Assembly: GCA_017624275.1 (NCBI GenBank)
Contig: JAGANG010000025.1
Span: 22,588-86,587, forward strand
Source: Spirochaetales bacterium
GTDB taxonomy: Bacteria > Spirochaetota > GWE2-31-10
Direction: 5' to 3'
DNA: 64,000 nt
Below the pieces are notes generated by a model, which worked only from the letters and a program-made list of their open reading frames with translations, was not told the DNA's origin and did no database searches. Position numbers and translations under genes: made by a program. Each line of letters starts with the position of its first letter. Position 1 is the stretch's first letter. This document shows positions 9,788-16,627 of the stretch, piece after piece.

Positions 9788-10627
9788 ATGGAAACACCAC
9801 CGCTATTTTCAGTTAATCAAATCAGTAATCACAGTTATACATTTTTTGACTTTGAAACAACAGGTTTTGATCCTTTAGACACAGACAGAATCGTAGAAAT
9901 TGCAATGATAAAAGTAATAAACGGAACAATTGCCGAACGTTACGAAACATTTATCAATCCGCAACGTAACATCCCGGAAAGTGCAAGTAATGTTAATCAT
10001 ATTTATGACAATGACGTTGTGAATGCTCCGATTTTCGACCGAACTATGGCAACCGAATTGATTCGATTTATAGGAGATTCAATATTAGTTGCACATAACG
10101 CCCCTTTCGATGTAGGCTTTCTTTCAATGGAAATGGCACGATGCGGAATAAATTTTACATCATGGAAATTCATCGACTCATTGCAAATCGCACAAAGACT
10201 TTTTCCGTCTACACCAAACAAATTAGTAAGCCTTATAAATCGTTATAACATTCAGCAAAAGGGAGATTTACATCGTGCGATGGTAGATACCGATGCTTTA
10301 GTTGATGTATTTTTCAATCTTATAGGAGAAAATGAAGTTTCCGGATTATCGACACCGGAATTAATAAAACTTTTCGGTTACAACAGTACGCCGGAAAATG
10401 CATTAGAAGAATTCCCGGAAATAATAAGAACATCTCTTTCCGGACGAACTCCTTTGTCTTGCGAATACACAAAGCGTACCGGCGAAAAAGTAATTTTAAA
10501 TTTCCAACCGATTTCTCCTGTATGGCATAAAGGCTATTGGTATCTTTACGCTGCCAATCGTACCGGCGGCTATTTCTTCTTATGCTGTCAAAGTATGAAA
10601 AATATTGAATATTTACAAAATACATAA
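9788..10627 (+). CDS. DEDDh 3'-5' exonuclease (DnaQ-like) with WYL-like C-terminal domain
   Basis: The N-terminal 175 residues form a DnaQ/epsilon-type exonuclease. Asp21 and Glu23 lie in DFETTGFD, Asp108 in AHNAPFDVGF, and His162 with Asp167 in HRAMVDTDA. All DEDDh catalytic residues are present, so it should remove nucleotides from DNA 3' ends. Residues about 210-279 do not belong to the exonuclease. The pattern GEKVILNFQPISPVWHKGYW, then an aromatic/Gly stretch, resembles the core of WYL domains, which sense nucleic acid or nucleotides. The protein is longer than a bare epsilon subunit and lacks its polymerase-binding tail, so a repair or surveillance exonuclease is more likely than replicative proofreading. 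The yqeK-like gene follows after 14 nt. Confidence 0.82.
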   Translation: METPPLFSVNQISNHSYTFFDFETTGFDPLDTDRIVEIAMIKVINGTIAERYETFINPQRNIPESASNVNHIYDNDVVNAPIFDRTMATELIRFIGDSILVAHNAPFDVGFLSMEMARCGINFTSWKFIDSLQIAQRLFPSTPNKLVSLINRYNIQQKGDLHRAMVDTDALVDVFFNLIGENEVSGLSTPELIKLFGYNSTPENALEEFPEIIRTSLSGRTPLSCEYTKRTGEKVILNFQPISPVWHKGYWYLYAANRTGGYFFLCCQSMKNIEYLQNT

Positions 10628-10641
10628 TCAAGAGGCTTGTC

Positions 10642-11244
10642 ATGGAATGCGAAATTGAGAATGACATACAACTTTTAAAAAAATATATAACTAATAAAGA
10701 CAGATTACTCCATTGTGTTTCTACGGCAGAAAACATGGCACGATATGCGTCTTTATTCAGTATCGATTACAATACCGCATACTTTTGCGGGTTATATCAC
10801 GATTTGGCAAAAGAATTGTCACCGCAGGAAATGTTGGATTTGACAGAATCTTTTATAAAACGTGAGATTTTGCCAATAGCTTATCTTGATTTTAAACGAG
10901 AAACTCCGACTTTGCTGCATGGAGTGGCTTCGGCTGAACTTTTAATCCGAGAACTCGGCAATGTTCCTAAAGACAGAATTGTTGCAATCTGTGCTCATAC
11001 TCTCGGCGGTCAAGGATTGTCCAGACTTGCAAAATATATGTTTATGTTTGATTTTTGTGAGCCCCGCAGAAGATACAAAGAAGCTCACAAAGTTTTCAAC
11101 ATACTTATAAAAGAAAAAGATTTTGACAAGGCATATCTTGCTACATATATTCACCAGATTTCACAACTGCTGGATAAGAAAAAAAATATATGCCCGGAAT
11201 CAATAGAAGGTTACAACGAAGCTATCGCTTATGTCACCAAATAA
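10642..11244 (+). CDS. yqeK: HD-domain hydrolase, YqeK family (symmetrical Ap4A hydrolase-like)
   Basis: 200 residues with the HD phosphohydrolase metal ligands in the YqeK arrangement: His24, His53-Asp54 (LYHDLAK), His93 (TLLHGVAS), His119 (AICAHTLGG) and Asp137 (MFDFCEPRRR). The last matches the family's usual AD..E..R block, with Phe replacing Ala. YqeK proteins split diadenosine tetraphosphate into two ADP. The usual partners nadD and rsfS are not next to it here. It is probably co-transcribed with the exonuclease 14 nt upstream and ends at a strong terminator. Confidence 0.8.
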   Translation: MECEIENDIQLLKKYITNKDRLLHCVSTAENMARYASLFSIDYNTAYFCGLYHDLAKELSPQEMLDLTESFIKREILPIAYLDFKRETPTLLHGVASAELLIRELGNVPKDRIVAICAHTLGGQGLSRLAKYMFMFDFCEPRRRYKEAHKVFNILIKEKDFDKAYLATYIHQISQLLDKKKNICPESIEGYNEAIAYVTK

Positions 11245-11260
11245 ATTTTCCTGTACTAAA

Positions 11261-11293
11261 AATAAGGCTGTTTTTGCTAAAAACAGCCTTATT
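11261..11293. terminator. Bidirectional terminator between convergent genes
   Basis: A 15-bp perfect stem (AATAAGGCTGTTTTT against its complement) with a 3-nt loop. T runs occur on both strands. It closes the plus-strand yqeK operon and the minus-strand B12-riboswitch operon, overlapping the stop codon at 11289. Confidence 0.9.
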
Positions 11294-11825
11294 TTTTCTT
11301 TACCCACCTGCCGTACAAACGCAAGTCTGATGTTATCGGAGAATCTTCATCAAACCGTTGAGTATATTTTTCGTCAAGATACCAACCGTCAAACTCATGT
11401 TTTAAAACCTTTGTCAAACCACAGTTATTAATGTGGACTTTCTCATTTTTACGGACAAATCGTGTGGGCAACAATTCCCATCCATACCCGGTATAAAATT
11501 CCACGGCACACCGATCATCTGCAACTTCATTCCATTTTGCATATAAAGTCATATTCGACATAACTAAAACTTGCGAGTCGCAGGGCATTGTAAAATCCTT
11601 ATCAAAAAACCATCCTTCTAAACTTCTCCACGGTCTTTCGACCTCAAACGACGATAGATTTATTACTTCGCCGGCTGGAACTATTATTGGAAATACAAAT
11701 CCTCCGCCGGCAGTATTAAATTTTACCCAACATTTTTTTTCAGGCTCAATCTTCATCACTTCATTTTCATTACTGCATGCAAATAAAACAATCAAAACAA
11801 AAAATACAACTATACTTTTTTTCAT
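11289..11825 (-). CDS. Lipoprotein with two InlB B-repeat-like (Flg_new) modules
   Basis: 178 residues. A lipoprotein signal with lipobox LFACS is followed by two repeats of the Listeria-Bacteroides type, each ending in the typical LYAKW or LYGRW. The first repeat reads CWVKFNTAGGG....SLEGWFFD and the second AVEFYTGYG....FDGWYLD. Such modules are surface adhesion or spacer domains. It starts 14 nt past the methyltransferase gene and shares its strand, so it is probably the last gene of the cobalamin-riboswitch operon. A role in that system is inference. Confidence 0.75.
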   Translation of the reverse strand: MKKSIVVFFVLIVLFACSNENEVMKIEPEKKCWVKFNTAGGGFVFPIIVPAGEVINLSSFEVERPWRSLEGWFFDKDFTMPCDSQVLVMSNMTLYAKWNEVADDRCAVEFYTGYGWELLPTRFVRKNEKVHINNCGLTKVLKHEFDGWYLDEKYTQRFDEDSPITSDLRLYGRWVKKK

Positions 11826-11839
11826 AAAAAAACCCTTTT

Positions 11840-12961
11840 TTAAGATTTAACTCGACATTTTAAAATAGAATGAAAAAGTCCTACTCTTTCTACAACATCA
11901 TAAACTTCCATGCCTGTCCGCTCAATAAGTTCTATCATATCGCCGGAATGATACATTCTGCTTTTTCCGTTTGCTATAGCCGTAAAATACAACGATATCA
12001 TATCAAGGCAGTATTTTGAAATTTCATACTTTTGCAAATCAACAAATGTTTCCATTATGTACATAGTCGCATTTTTATTCAAAGCCTTTTTAGCACGTGA
12101 CACAATCGACATTATATCTGCCGGACCGAAACAATCTAAGAACTGACTCATCCATACGGCGTCAAAATCACCTTCAAAGGAAATATCATGATTAAGCAAA
12201 TCTATACTTTGATATTTTACACGCTCTGCAAATCCGGCAGCTTCAATGTTTTTACGTGCGTCATCAAGTTGTCCCGGCAAATCGGCAATAGTCACTTCCA
12301 CGTCACTGTCATAACCGACACATTTCAACGCCCATTTACCTGTATTTCCGCCTATATCCAACAATTTCTTAGGTTTATTCGCAAACACTATAGGTAAAGC
12401 CTTTGGGAAAGAACTGTCCGAAAAATAATGATCAAATGCAAACCAACTTTTTCGAACATTTTGCGGAAGATGTGCAAGTGCAGCATAAACAGTTTCCCAA
12501 TCTCCGAATGAGTGGTGCAATCCGGACGGTTCCATGGATTTAAGAGATTCTTCAAGATAAAAAAGCCCTTCATAACAAACATCATGGGTAAAATCCATAT
12601 TCACACGGGTAATTCTGTCATGCAAAATAAAATATCCCACCTGTGTCAAAAAATATCTGCCGTCTTTTTCATTTAACAGCCCGGCACTTACTCCGGCATC
12701 TACCAAAACATAAGTCGCATAATGAATATTTTGTCCGGCGGAAGTTTGTAAATTATCCGATTGAGAAAAATAATTTCTCGAGCATTTTTCCAGTTCATCC
12801 AAAGTTTTCCCAAACTCACCGCCTTTTTCAGCTTCCTCCAAAATTCCGCAATCACGTAAAATTCTGGCTGTTTGAAATGCAAACGGAGCCCATGCCAGTT
12901 TTTGAGCTTCCAATTTAGCTGACGAAGAATCTATTTTATTATCATTTTTCCAATACTTCAT
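11840..12961 (-). CDS. SAM-dependent O-methyltransferase (family 2, hydroxyindole/caffeic-type)
   Basis: 373 residues. The N-terminal helical part (WAPFAFQTARILRDCGILE) resembles the dimerisation/winged-helix region of family 2 methyltransferases. The SAM fold begins with LLDIGGNTGKWA (motif I, about residues 197-208), continues with TIADLPGQLDDAR and KYQSIDLL, and carries FDAVWMSQFLDCF before the C-terminal helices. These enzymes methylate hydroxyl groups on small aromatic or polyketide-like molecules; the substrate is unknown here. Its start overlaps the stop of the preceding gene by 4 nt (ATGA), so it is tightly coupled to the ATP-grasp operon and, by position, to the cobalamin riboswitch. 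Confidence 0.82.
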   Translation of the reverse strand: MKYWKNDNKIDSSSAKLEAQKLAWAPFAFQTARILRDCGILEEAEKGGEFGKTLDELEKCSRNYFSQSDNLQTSAGQNIHYATYVLVDAGVSAGLLNEKDGRYFLTQVGYFILHDRITRVNMDFTHDVCYEGLFYLEESLKSMEPSGLHHSFGDWETVYAALAHLPQNVRKSWFAFDHYFSDSSFPKALPIVFANKPKKLLDIGGNTGKWALKCVGYDSDVEVTIADLPGQLDDARKNIEAAGFAERVKYQSIDLLNHDISFEGDFDAVWMSQFLDCFGPADIMSIVSRAKKALNKNATMYIMETFVDLQKYEISKYCLDMISLYFTAIANGKSRMYHSGDMIELIERTGMEVYDVVERVGLFHSILKCRVKS

Positions 12962-13458
12962 ATTGCTTCCTTTTGTATTACAACTTTATTTTTTAAGTTA
13001 AGAAAAAACTTAGTCAAAATTAAATCTTTATTCTGAAATAAGATTTTCCCTTCAAAATATTTTGAAATTTCCATAAAACTCTGCATTACCACGCTATTAA
13101 AAATCCGCTGTCCGAAAAGATTTTCGCTTACCGTAATCTCACTTATTCCGCATTCTTCTTTTAACCAGAAAAATGCCTCAATATATTTTTCAATCACTTC
13201 TTGTAAATAATCCAGTTTGAATATATTTCGATTGTATTCATTTTGATTTTCTATAATGGAAAAGTACATTTGAATTGCTTGAAACATTCCGGGAAGCGGT
13301 AGTTTTACTTCATTGCTTTTCTTCAATTCTTTTTGTGAACGGGAAAATAAAAAACTTACCGGACCGCAAATATTGACATCAGTCGATAAATTAATTTCCT
13401 TATTTACAGAGAAAATTCCGTTTTCAAAGCAAACTGGTTCTAAAAGATTTTTCATCAT
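12958..13458 (-). CDS. Unknown protein between ATP-grasp and methyltransferase genes
   Basis: 166 residues, no signal peptide or membrane segment, and no motif I recognise. It has a helix-rich middle (LDYLQEVIEKYIEAFFWLKEECG). The start (ATGATG) overlaps the ATP-grasp stop by 4 nt and its own stop overlaps the methyltransferase start by 4 nt. The three products are therefore made together, perhaps as a complex or as steps of one pathway. It could be a carrier, a cyclase-like partner or a substrate-binding subunit; nothing in the sequence decides. Confidence 0.65.
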   Translation of the reverse strand: MMKNLLEPVCFENGIFSVNKEINLSTDVNICGPVSFLFSRSQKELKKSNEVKLPLPGMFQAIQMYFSIIENQNEYNRNIFKLDYLQEVIEKYIEAFFWLKEECGISEITVSENLFGQRIFNSVVMQSFMEISKYFEGKILFQNKDLILTKFFLNLKNKVVIQKEAI

Positions 13459-14636
13459 TTTTCCCTGCCTTCATGTCTATCGATTATAAAAGGACGCAAA
13501 TCTCGACAAAGAATTTCTTGTACTTCATCGAAAGTTTTGCAATATCCGAACAAAATCGCAAAAACCGGATTAATCTTAAAATCAATAGGATACATTTTGT
13601 AACACTCAGGAAATTGCTTAAGAAAATTCTGATAATCAAATGCTTTTATATTTTCCTTGCAAATATCTTCCGGGACTTCGGCAATCGAAAAGTAATAAAA
13701 GCCTTTTTTACAGCTTGCCGTGATTTTTTCCCAATCCGGTTTTTTATCATTAAAAAAGTAATCATAGCTGTTTATCCCGTAAGCATAATATGCCAAGTCG
13801 GTCATACACCAGCCGGCAAATCGCAAAGGATTGCATTCTATCGGAATAAAATCTTCTCCGTTTTTACGCAGTTCTATATGGAACGGAAAGTTTTTCAAAT
13901 CTGCAAGCTTTGCGATTTTCTCAAGAAACAAGGTAATTTTTTCCAGATTATCAGCAATCAACTCCGGTGACGTTACATATATTCTGTCGCTGACATCATG
14001 AGCATCCGCAAAAGGATGATAAAAAATATTTAAGACAACCGGTTCTCCGTTACTGTTAAAAAAAGCATCAACCGCATATTCTTCACCGTCAATCATTTGT
14101 TCCAATAAAAAGTTATCGAAATTCACGACTTCTTCCGGGAAATGCATATTATTTGCAGTTTGAATTTTCTCAACTGCATTTTTTAAATCTTGCGAAGAAT
14201 AAACTGGATAAACTCCCATACTCAAAAAACCGCAGGCTGGCTTTAATACCAACGGATAAGTAAGTGTATCCGGCTGCAATTTTAACAGTCGGTCATAAGA
14301 AACTTTCTTGTAATAAAATTTGGGATAAAGAGATTTTAAAAGTTCTCTAAATCGACTTTTATCTTTGAAAATATTTATTTTATCTGCAAAGTCTGTCCCG
14401 GCGAACAATTCTAAAATCTTGCTTAATGAGTTTTCGGAATTGGAATAAACAACGATTTCTCCGTTGTCAAAATTTCTTCGTTTCAAAACATTCTCGTCAA
14501 TTTCTTTCAAATCTCGAAACCGCTCGTCATTGTCGGTAAAATCATTTTTCAATATTTTTAAATCATTGCACTTTATAAAATTTGCCATTAAATCTGACAC
14601 AAAAGGTGCATTAGGAATAATTATTTTTTCCCTCAT
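13455..14636 (-). CDS. ATP-grasp ligase, first gene of B12-riboswitch operon
   Basis: 393 residues with the ATP-grasp arrangement: YPLVLKPACGFLSMGVY (nucleotide-binding Lys and flexible loop, about residues 131-147), LLEQMIDGEEYAVDAFF (about 191-207), and FHIELRKNGEDFIPIECNPLRFAG, which supplies the Glu/Asn metal ligands. Such enzymes activate a carboxylate with ATP and join it to an amine or other nucleophile. The N-terminal part (IIIPNAPFVSDLMANF) looks like the usual pre-ATP-grasp domain. The substrate is unknown. It is followed by overlapping genes for an unknown protein and an O-methyltransferase. SD AAGGGG lies before the ATG, about 185 nt downstream of the riboswitch. Confidence 0.82.
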   Translation of the reverse strand: MREKIIIPNAPFVSDLMANFIKCNDLKILKNDFTDNDERFRDLKEIDENVLKRRNFDNGEIVVYSNSENSLSKILELFAGTDFADKINIFKDKSRFRELLKSLYPKFYYKKVSYDRLLKLQPDTLTYPLVLKPACGFLSMGVYPVYSSQDLKNAVEKIQTANNMHFPEEVVNFDNFLLEQMIDGEEYAVDAFFNSNGEPVVLNIFYHPFADAHDVSDRIYVTSPELIADNLEKITLFLEKIAKLADLKNFPFHIELRKNGEDFIPIECNPLRFAGWCMTDLAYYAYGINSYDYFFNDKKPDWEKITASCKKGFYYFSIAEVPEDICKENIKAFDYQNFLKQFPECYKMYPIDFKINPVFAILFGYCKTFDEVQEILCRDLRPFIIDRHEGREK

Positions 14637-14714
14637 ATTTTCCCCTTAAATTCTTTGTTAATCTACGAATAAAAATTGCATGTAAAAAAATAAAAAATCT
14701 AAAATCGAGAAAAA

Positions 14715-14780
14715 CTACGGGATACGATTGTTTTTAAAACAACTGAATAAATAATTCGATGTGAATAAAAGATTTGTCAT
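14715..14780 (-). CDS. 21-codon small ORF directly after the cobalamin riboswitch
   Basis: An ATG at 14780 with a strong AAGGAG seven nt upstream opens a 21-residue ORF (starts MTNLLFTSNY, ends NNRIP). It lies 40 nt past the riboswitch core and before the ATP-grasp gene. The good ribosome site next to the aptamer suggests it is the element whose translation B12 controls. It may be a leader peptide, or the remnant 5' end of a lost gene. It has no recognisable family. Confidence 0.4.
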   Translation of the reverse strand: MTNLLFTSNYLFSCFKNNRIP

Positions 14781-14823
14781 TTTGTTCTCCTTTTTGCTTA
14801 TGCGACAAAAATTTGATGATTTT

Positions 14824-14947
14824 CATGGCATTCGGACTCCGCCATACACCAAAAAAGTGCTGGACGTTACCGTAGCGCAACTGTGCCCGGCTCTCACGGG
14901 CTTCCCCATTAAAATTACGACCTCTGGCGAGGCGTAATTTTGCAAAA
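14824..14947 (-). promoter_or_regulatory. Cobalamin riboswitch (upstream of ATP-grasp operon)
   Basis: Read on the minus strand: GGGGAAGCCCGTGAGAGCCG (the GGGAA...GGTGAGA...CC core), then GTTGCGCTACGGTAAC, then the B12-box region GGCGGAGTCCGAATGCC. It is preceded by an AAAATTACG.../CGTAATTTT stem. These are the conserved blocks of the cobalamin aptamer in the right order. It starts just past a TTGACA promoter and leads to the 21-codon ORF and the ATP-grasp/methyltransferase operon, so those genes should be repressed when B12 is plentiful. Confidence 0.85.
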
Positions 14948-14957
14948 ATCAAAACAG

Positions 14958-14986
14958 GATAAACACTTTTCAAAATATTTTGTCAA
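14958..14986 (-). promoter_or_regulatory. Sigma-70-type promoter for the riboswitch operon
   Basis: On the minus strand a perfect TTGACA (14981-14986) is followed after 17 nt by TTTATC (14958-14963). The predicted start near 14950 falls immediately before the first aptamer stem, as expected for a riboswitch leader. Confidence 0.6.
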
Positions 14987-15045
14987 TACTAGATTTTCTA
15001 TGACTATTGGTGTATTTTGCCATAAAAAATAAGGAGCAAACTTTT

Positions 15046-15597
15046 ATGAAAAATTCTTTTTTATTTAAAACATTAACTTTGTTTATGCTTATGATGATTT
15101 TTGTATCATGCGACACCGCTGCGGAAGAAAATCCCGACGAACAGACGCCGACTTATGTCGCCGGCGATAATGAAAATTTTACTGACAAAGAAGAAAATGA
15201 CACCAATAACAGTAACAATCAAATTCCTGTATACGTGGGAACTTGGAAAAATACGTATGGCGAAACTTACAAAATCACGGAAACTACTTTCAGTTGTGAC
15301 AGCAACGGCTACGGTTTTGAAGCGGACAATCTTATAATTGATAAAAAAGACAACAAGAGCGGCGTGTTTTATATGCAAATTACAAAAAATAACAAATGGT
15401 GGACCACTTCCGATCCTGTAGGCAAATGGTACGCCGTAGCATACAAAAACATGACTGATATAAGTTTAAGCCTTTCAAATGCTTGTACTGCTTATCCGGA
15501 ATGCGAAATGGATTGCCAAGCCTCACTTGAAGCCGCTAAAGCTCATTTTGTTGCCGATAAATATTTCACCTTCTTTGCTGAGCTGGCAAAAGAATAA
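15046..15597 (+). CDS. Small lipoprotein, paralogue of the B12-riboswitch lipoprotein at 16029
   Basis: 183 residues. The ATG at 15046 is chosen because AAGGAG lies 9 nt upstream; the longer TTG start has none. A lipoprotein signal ends in VSCD. After a polar linker the mature part reads YVGTWKN..GETYKITETTF, then NKSGVFYMQITK, then VGKWYAVAYKNMTD. Motif by motif this matches the lipoprotein at 16029, and the GTW start suggests a lipocalin-like beta barrel. It lies between two cobalamin riboswitches, but neither is clearly upstream of it on its own strand. It could be a surface ligand-binding protein; the ligand is unknown. Confidence 0.75.
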   Translation: MKNSFLFKTLTLFMLMMIFVSCDTAAEENPDEQTPTYVAGDNENFTDKEENDTNNSNNQIPVYVGTWKNTYGETYKITETTFSCDSNGYGFEADNLIIDKKDNKSGVFYMQITKNNKWWTTSDPVGKWYAVAYKNMTDISLSLSNACTAYPECEMDCQASLEAAKAHFVADKYFTFFAELAKE

Positions 15598-15679
15598 AAG
15601 CTTTTATTACCACAATATTCGACAACAGGATTTACACATTCCTTTAGAAAAAATTTGACTTAACTGAAAATAAATATTA

Positions 15680-15842
15680 TCAGTCACTCGTTTTATTTCA
15701 AAGGAAACAGGTGTAAATCCTGTACTAGCCCGTAACTGTAATCAGGAAGAAGAAATTTTTTGAATACCGTAAAAAGTTTTCAAGCCATTGGCAATACGCC
15801 GAGAAGGTATTTCCTAACTGCCTGAAAGTCAGGAGACTTTGG
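15680..15842 (+). promoter_or_regulatory. Cobalamin riboswitch (upstream of lipoprotein-TonB receptor-permease)
   Basis: A classical aptamer: GGAAACAGGTGTAAATCC at 15703-15720, then GCCCGTAACTGTAATCAGG, a variable P8-P10 region, and the B12 box GCCTGAAAGTCAGGAGACT (15820-15838). It precedes a lipoprotein, a TonB-dependent receptor and a BtuC-type permease, which is the expected regulon. A TTGACT at 15655-15660 may be its -35 box, though the -10 is poor. About 190 nt of further leader follow before the coding start. Confidence 0.93.
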
Positions 15843-15935
15843 TAAAACTATCCGCTTGAGCGGGTAAATATTATCAAGACTTCGAGAGCAGGTTCTTGGT
15901 TGGGAAAACTCTTTCTTTTTCCCCTCTGAAAAAAT

Positions 15936-15985
15936 TACACAGTCTGTCTTTTTTATTTGCAGGGCAAAAGGTTACAACTGTGTAA
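15936..15985 (+). repeat. Inverted repeat in the riboswitch leader
   Basis: TTACACAGT (15936-15944) and ACTGTGTAA (15977-15985) are perfect complements across a 32-nt gap, between aptamer and coding start. It is followed by A rather than T on the plus strand, so it is not a terminator in the reading direction. It may be part of the expression platform. Confidence 0.45.
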
Positions 15986-16000
15986 AAAAAGAAACATCTG

Positions 16001-16019
16001 CCTTTCACGAGTCGAAAGG
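16001..16019 (+). promoter_or_regulatory. Hairpin that would hide the ribosome-binding site
   Basis: CCTTTC (16001-16006) pairs with GAAAGG (16014-16019), and the second arm contains the AAAGGA ribosome site of the gene at 16029. This is the usual sequestering element of translational riboswitches, so B12 binding upstream probably controls translation of the lipoprotein. Confidence 0.55.
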
Positions 16020-16028
16020 AAAATTTCA

Positions 16029-16535
16029 ATGAAACATTTAAAAAAATCTTCGTTACTTGCATTTTTGATGATACTTGCAATGTTTTTTGCTGTATCTTGT
16101 GACGTTGCCCAAGAGGAAGACAACACTGAGAACGAACCGTCAGTATTTATCGATGTTCCCGATAATTTAATCGGAACATGGGAATTTAACGGTCAATGGA
16201 CAGAAAGCTATACAATCACAAAAGACACATTTTCGTCAGCCGGAAGTTACGCCGGTGACAGTGCGAAAGTTTACAAAACCGATGACAAGTCCGGTTATAT
16301 CTACATCAAATACACAAAAGCTGCAAATGCCGATTGGACATACTCAGAAACTGCACCGGACGTGGGTAAATGGTACGCTGTTCATTACAAAGATTTGACT
16401 GATTCTACATTGAAGCTTTCAGGTGCATACAAAGCTGACGGTAAAACAGCAACAGCCACAATCGATGAAGCCAAAGCGGAATTTACCGTTGATAACGGAT
16501 ATTTCGGAGCTTATTCTGAATTAGAAAAGAAATAA
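16029..16535 (+). CDS. Cobalamin-riboswitch-controlled lipoprotein
   Basis: 168 residues. The ATG at 16029 fits the AAAGGA site and gives a normal lipoprotein signal (ending AVSCD); an in-frame start 24 codons earlier would spoil it. The mature part starts LIGTWEFNGQWTESYTIT and contains KVYKTDDKSGYIYIKYTK and VGKWYAVHYKDLTD. It is clearly homologous to the lipoprotein at 15046 and looks lipocalin-like. As the first gene after a B12 riboswitch and just before a TonB-dependent receptor, it probably captures cobalamin at the outer membrane, a role like that of BtuG/BtuH in Bacteroides. I see no sequence kinship to those proteins; this is inference from context. Confidence 0.78.
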   Translation: MKHLKKSSLLAFLMILAMFFAVSCDVAQEEDNTENEPSVFIDVPDNLIGTWEFNGQWTESYTITKDTFSSAGSYAGDSAKVYKTDDKSGYIYIKYTKAANADWTYSETAPDVGKWYAVHYKDLTDSTLKLSGAYKADGKTATATIDEAKAEFTVDNGYFGAYSELEKK

Positions 16536-16566
16536 TATTTTTTATAGCCCTGCATTTTTTTACAAG

Positions 16567-16606
16567 GCTGTCTTGTTTCCTTTATGCGAGACAGTCAATT
16601 TTTTTT
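16567..16606 (+). terminator. Intercistronic terminator between lipoprotein and TonB receptor genes
   Basis: GCTGTCT (16567-16573) pairs with AGACAGT (16589-16595), followed by a run of T (16599-16606). It is likely a partial terminator that keeps receptor expression below that of the lipoprotein. Confidence 0.6.
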
Positions 16607-16627
16607 ACATAGACAAAGGATTTATTT

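Noticed and set aside
12388..12918. Plus- and minus-strand ORFs of 60-91 codons inside the methyltransferase gene
   Set aside because: Shadows of the well-conserved methyltransferase frame; composition and context do not support coding.
15106..15378. 90-codon minus-strand ORF opposite the lipoprotein at 15046
   Set aside because: Lies wholly inside a gene with lipobox, ribosome site and a paralogue; no ribosome site of its own.
15957..16028. Longer N-terminus for the riboswitch lipoprotein
   Set aside because: The in-frame upstream start lies in the riboswitch leader, has no ribosome site and would bury the lipoprotein signal.
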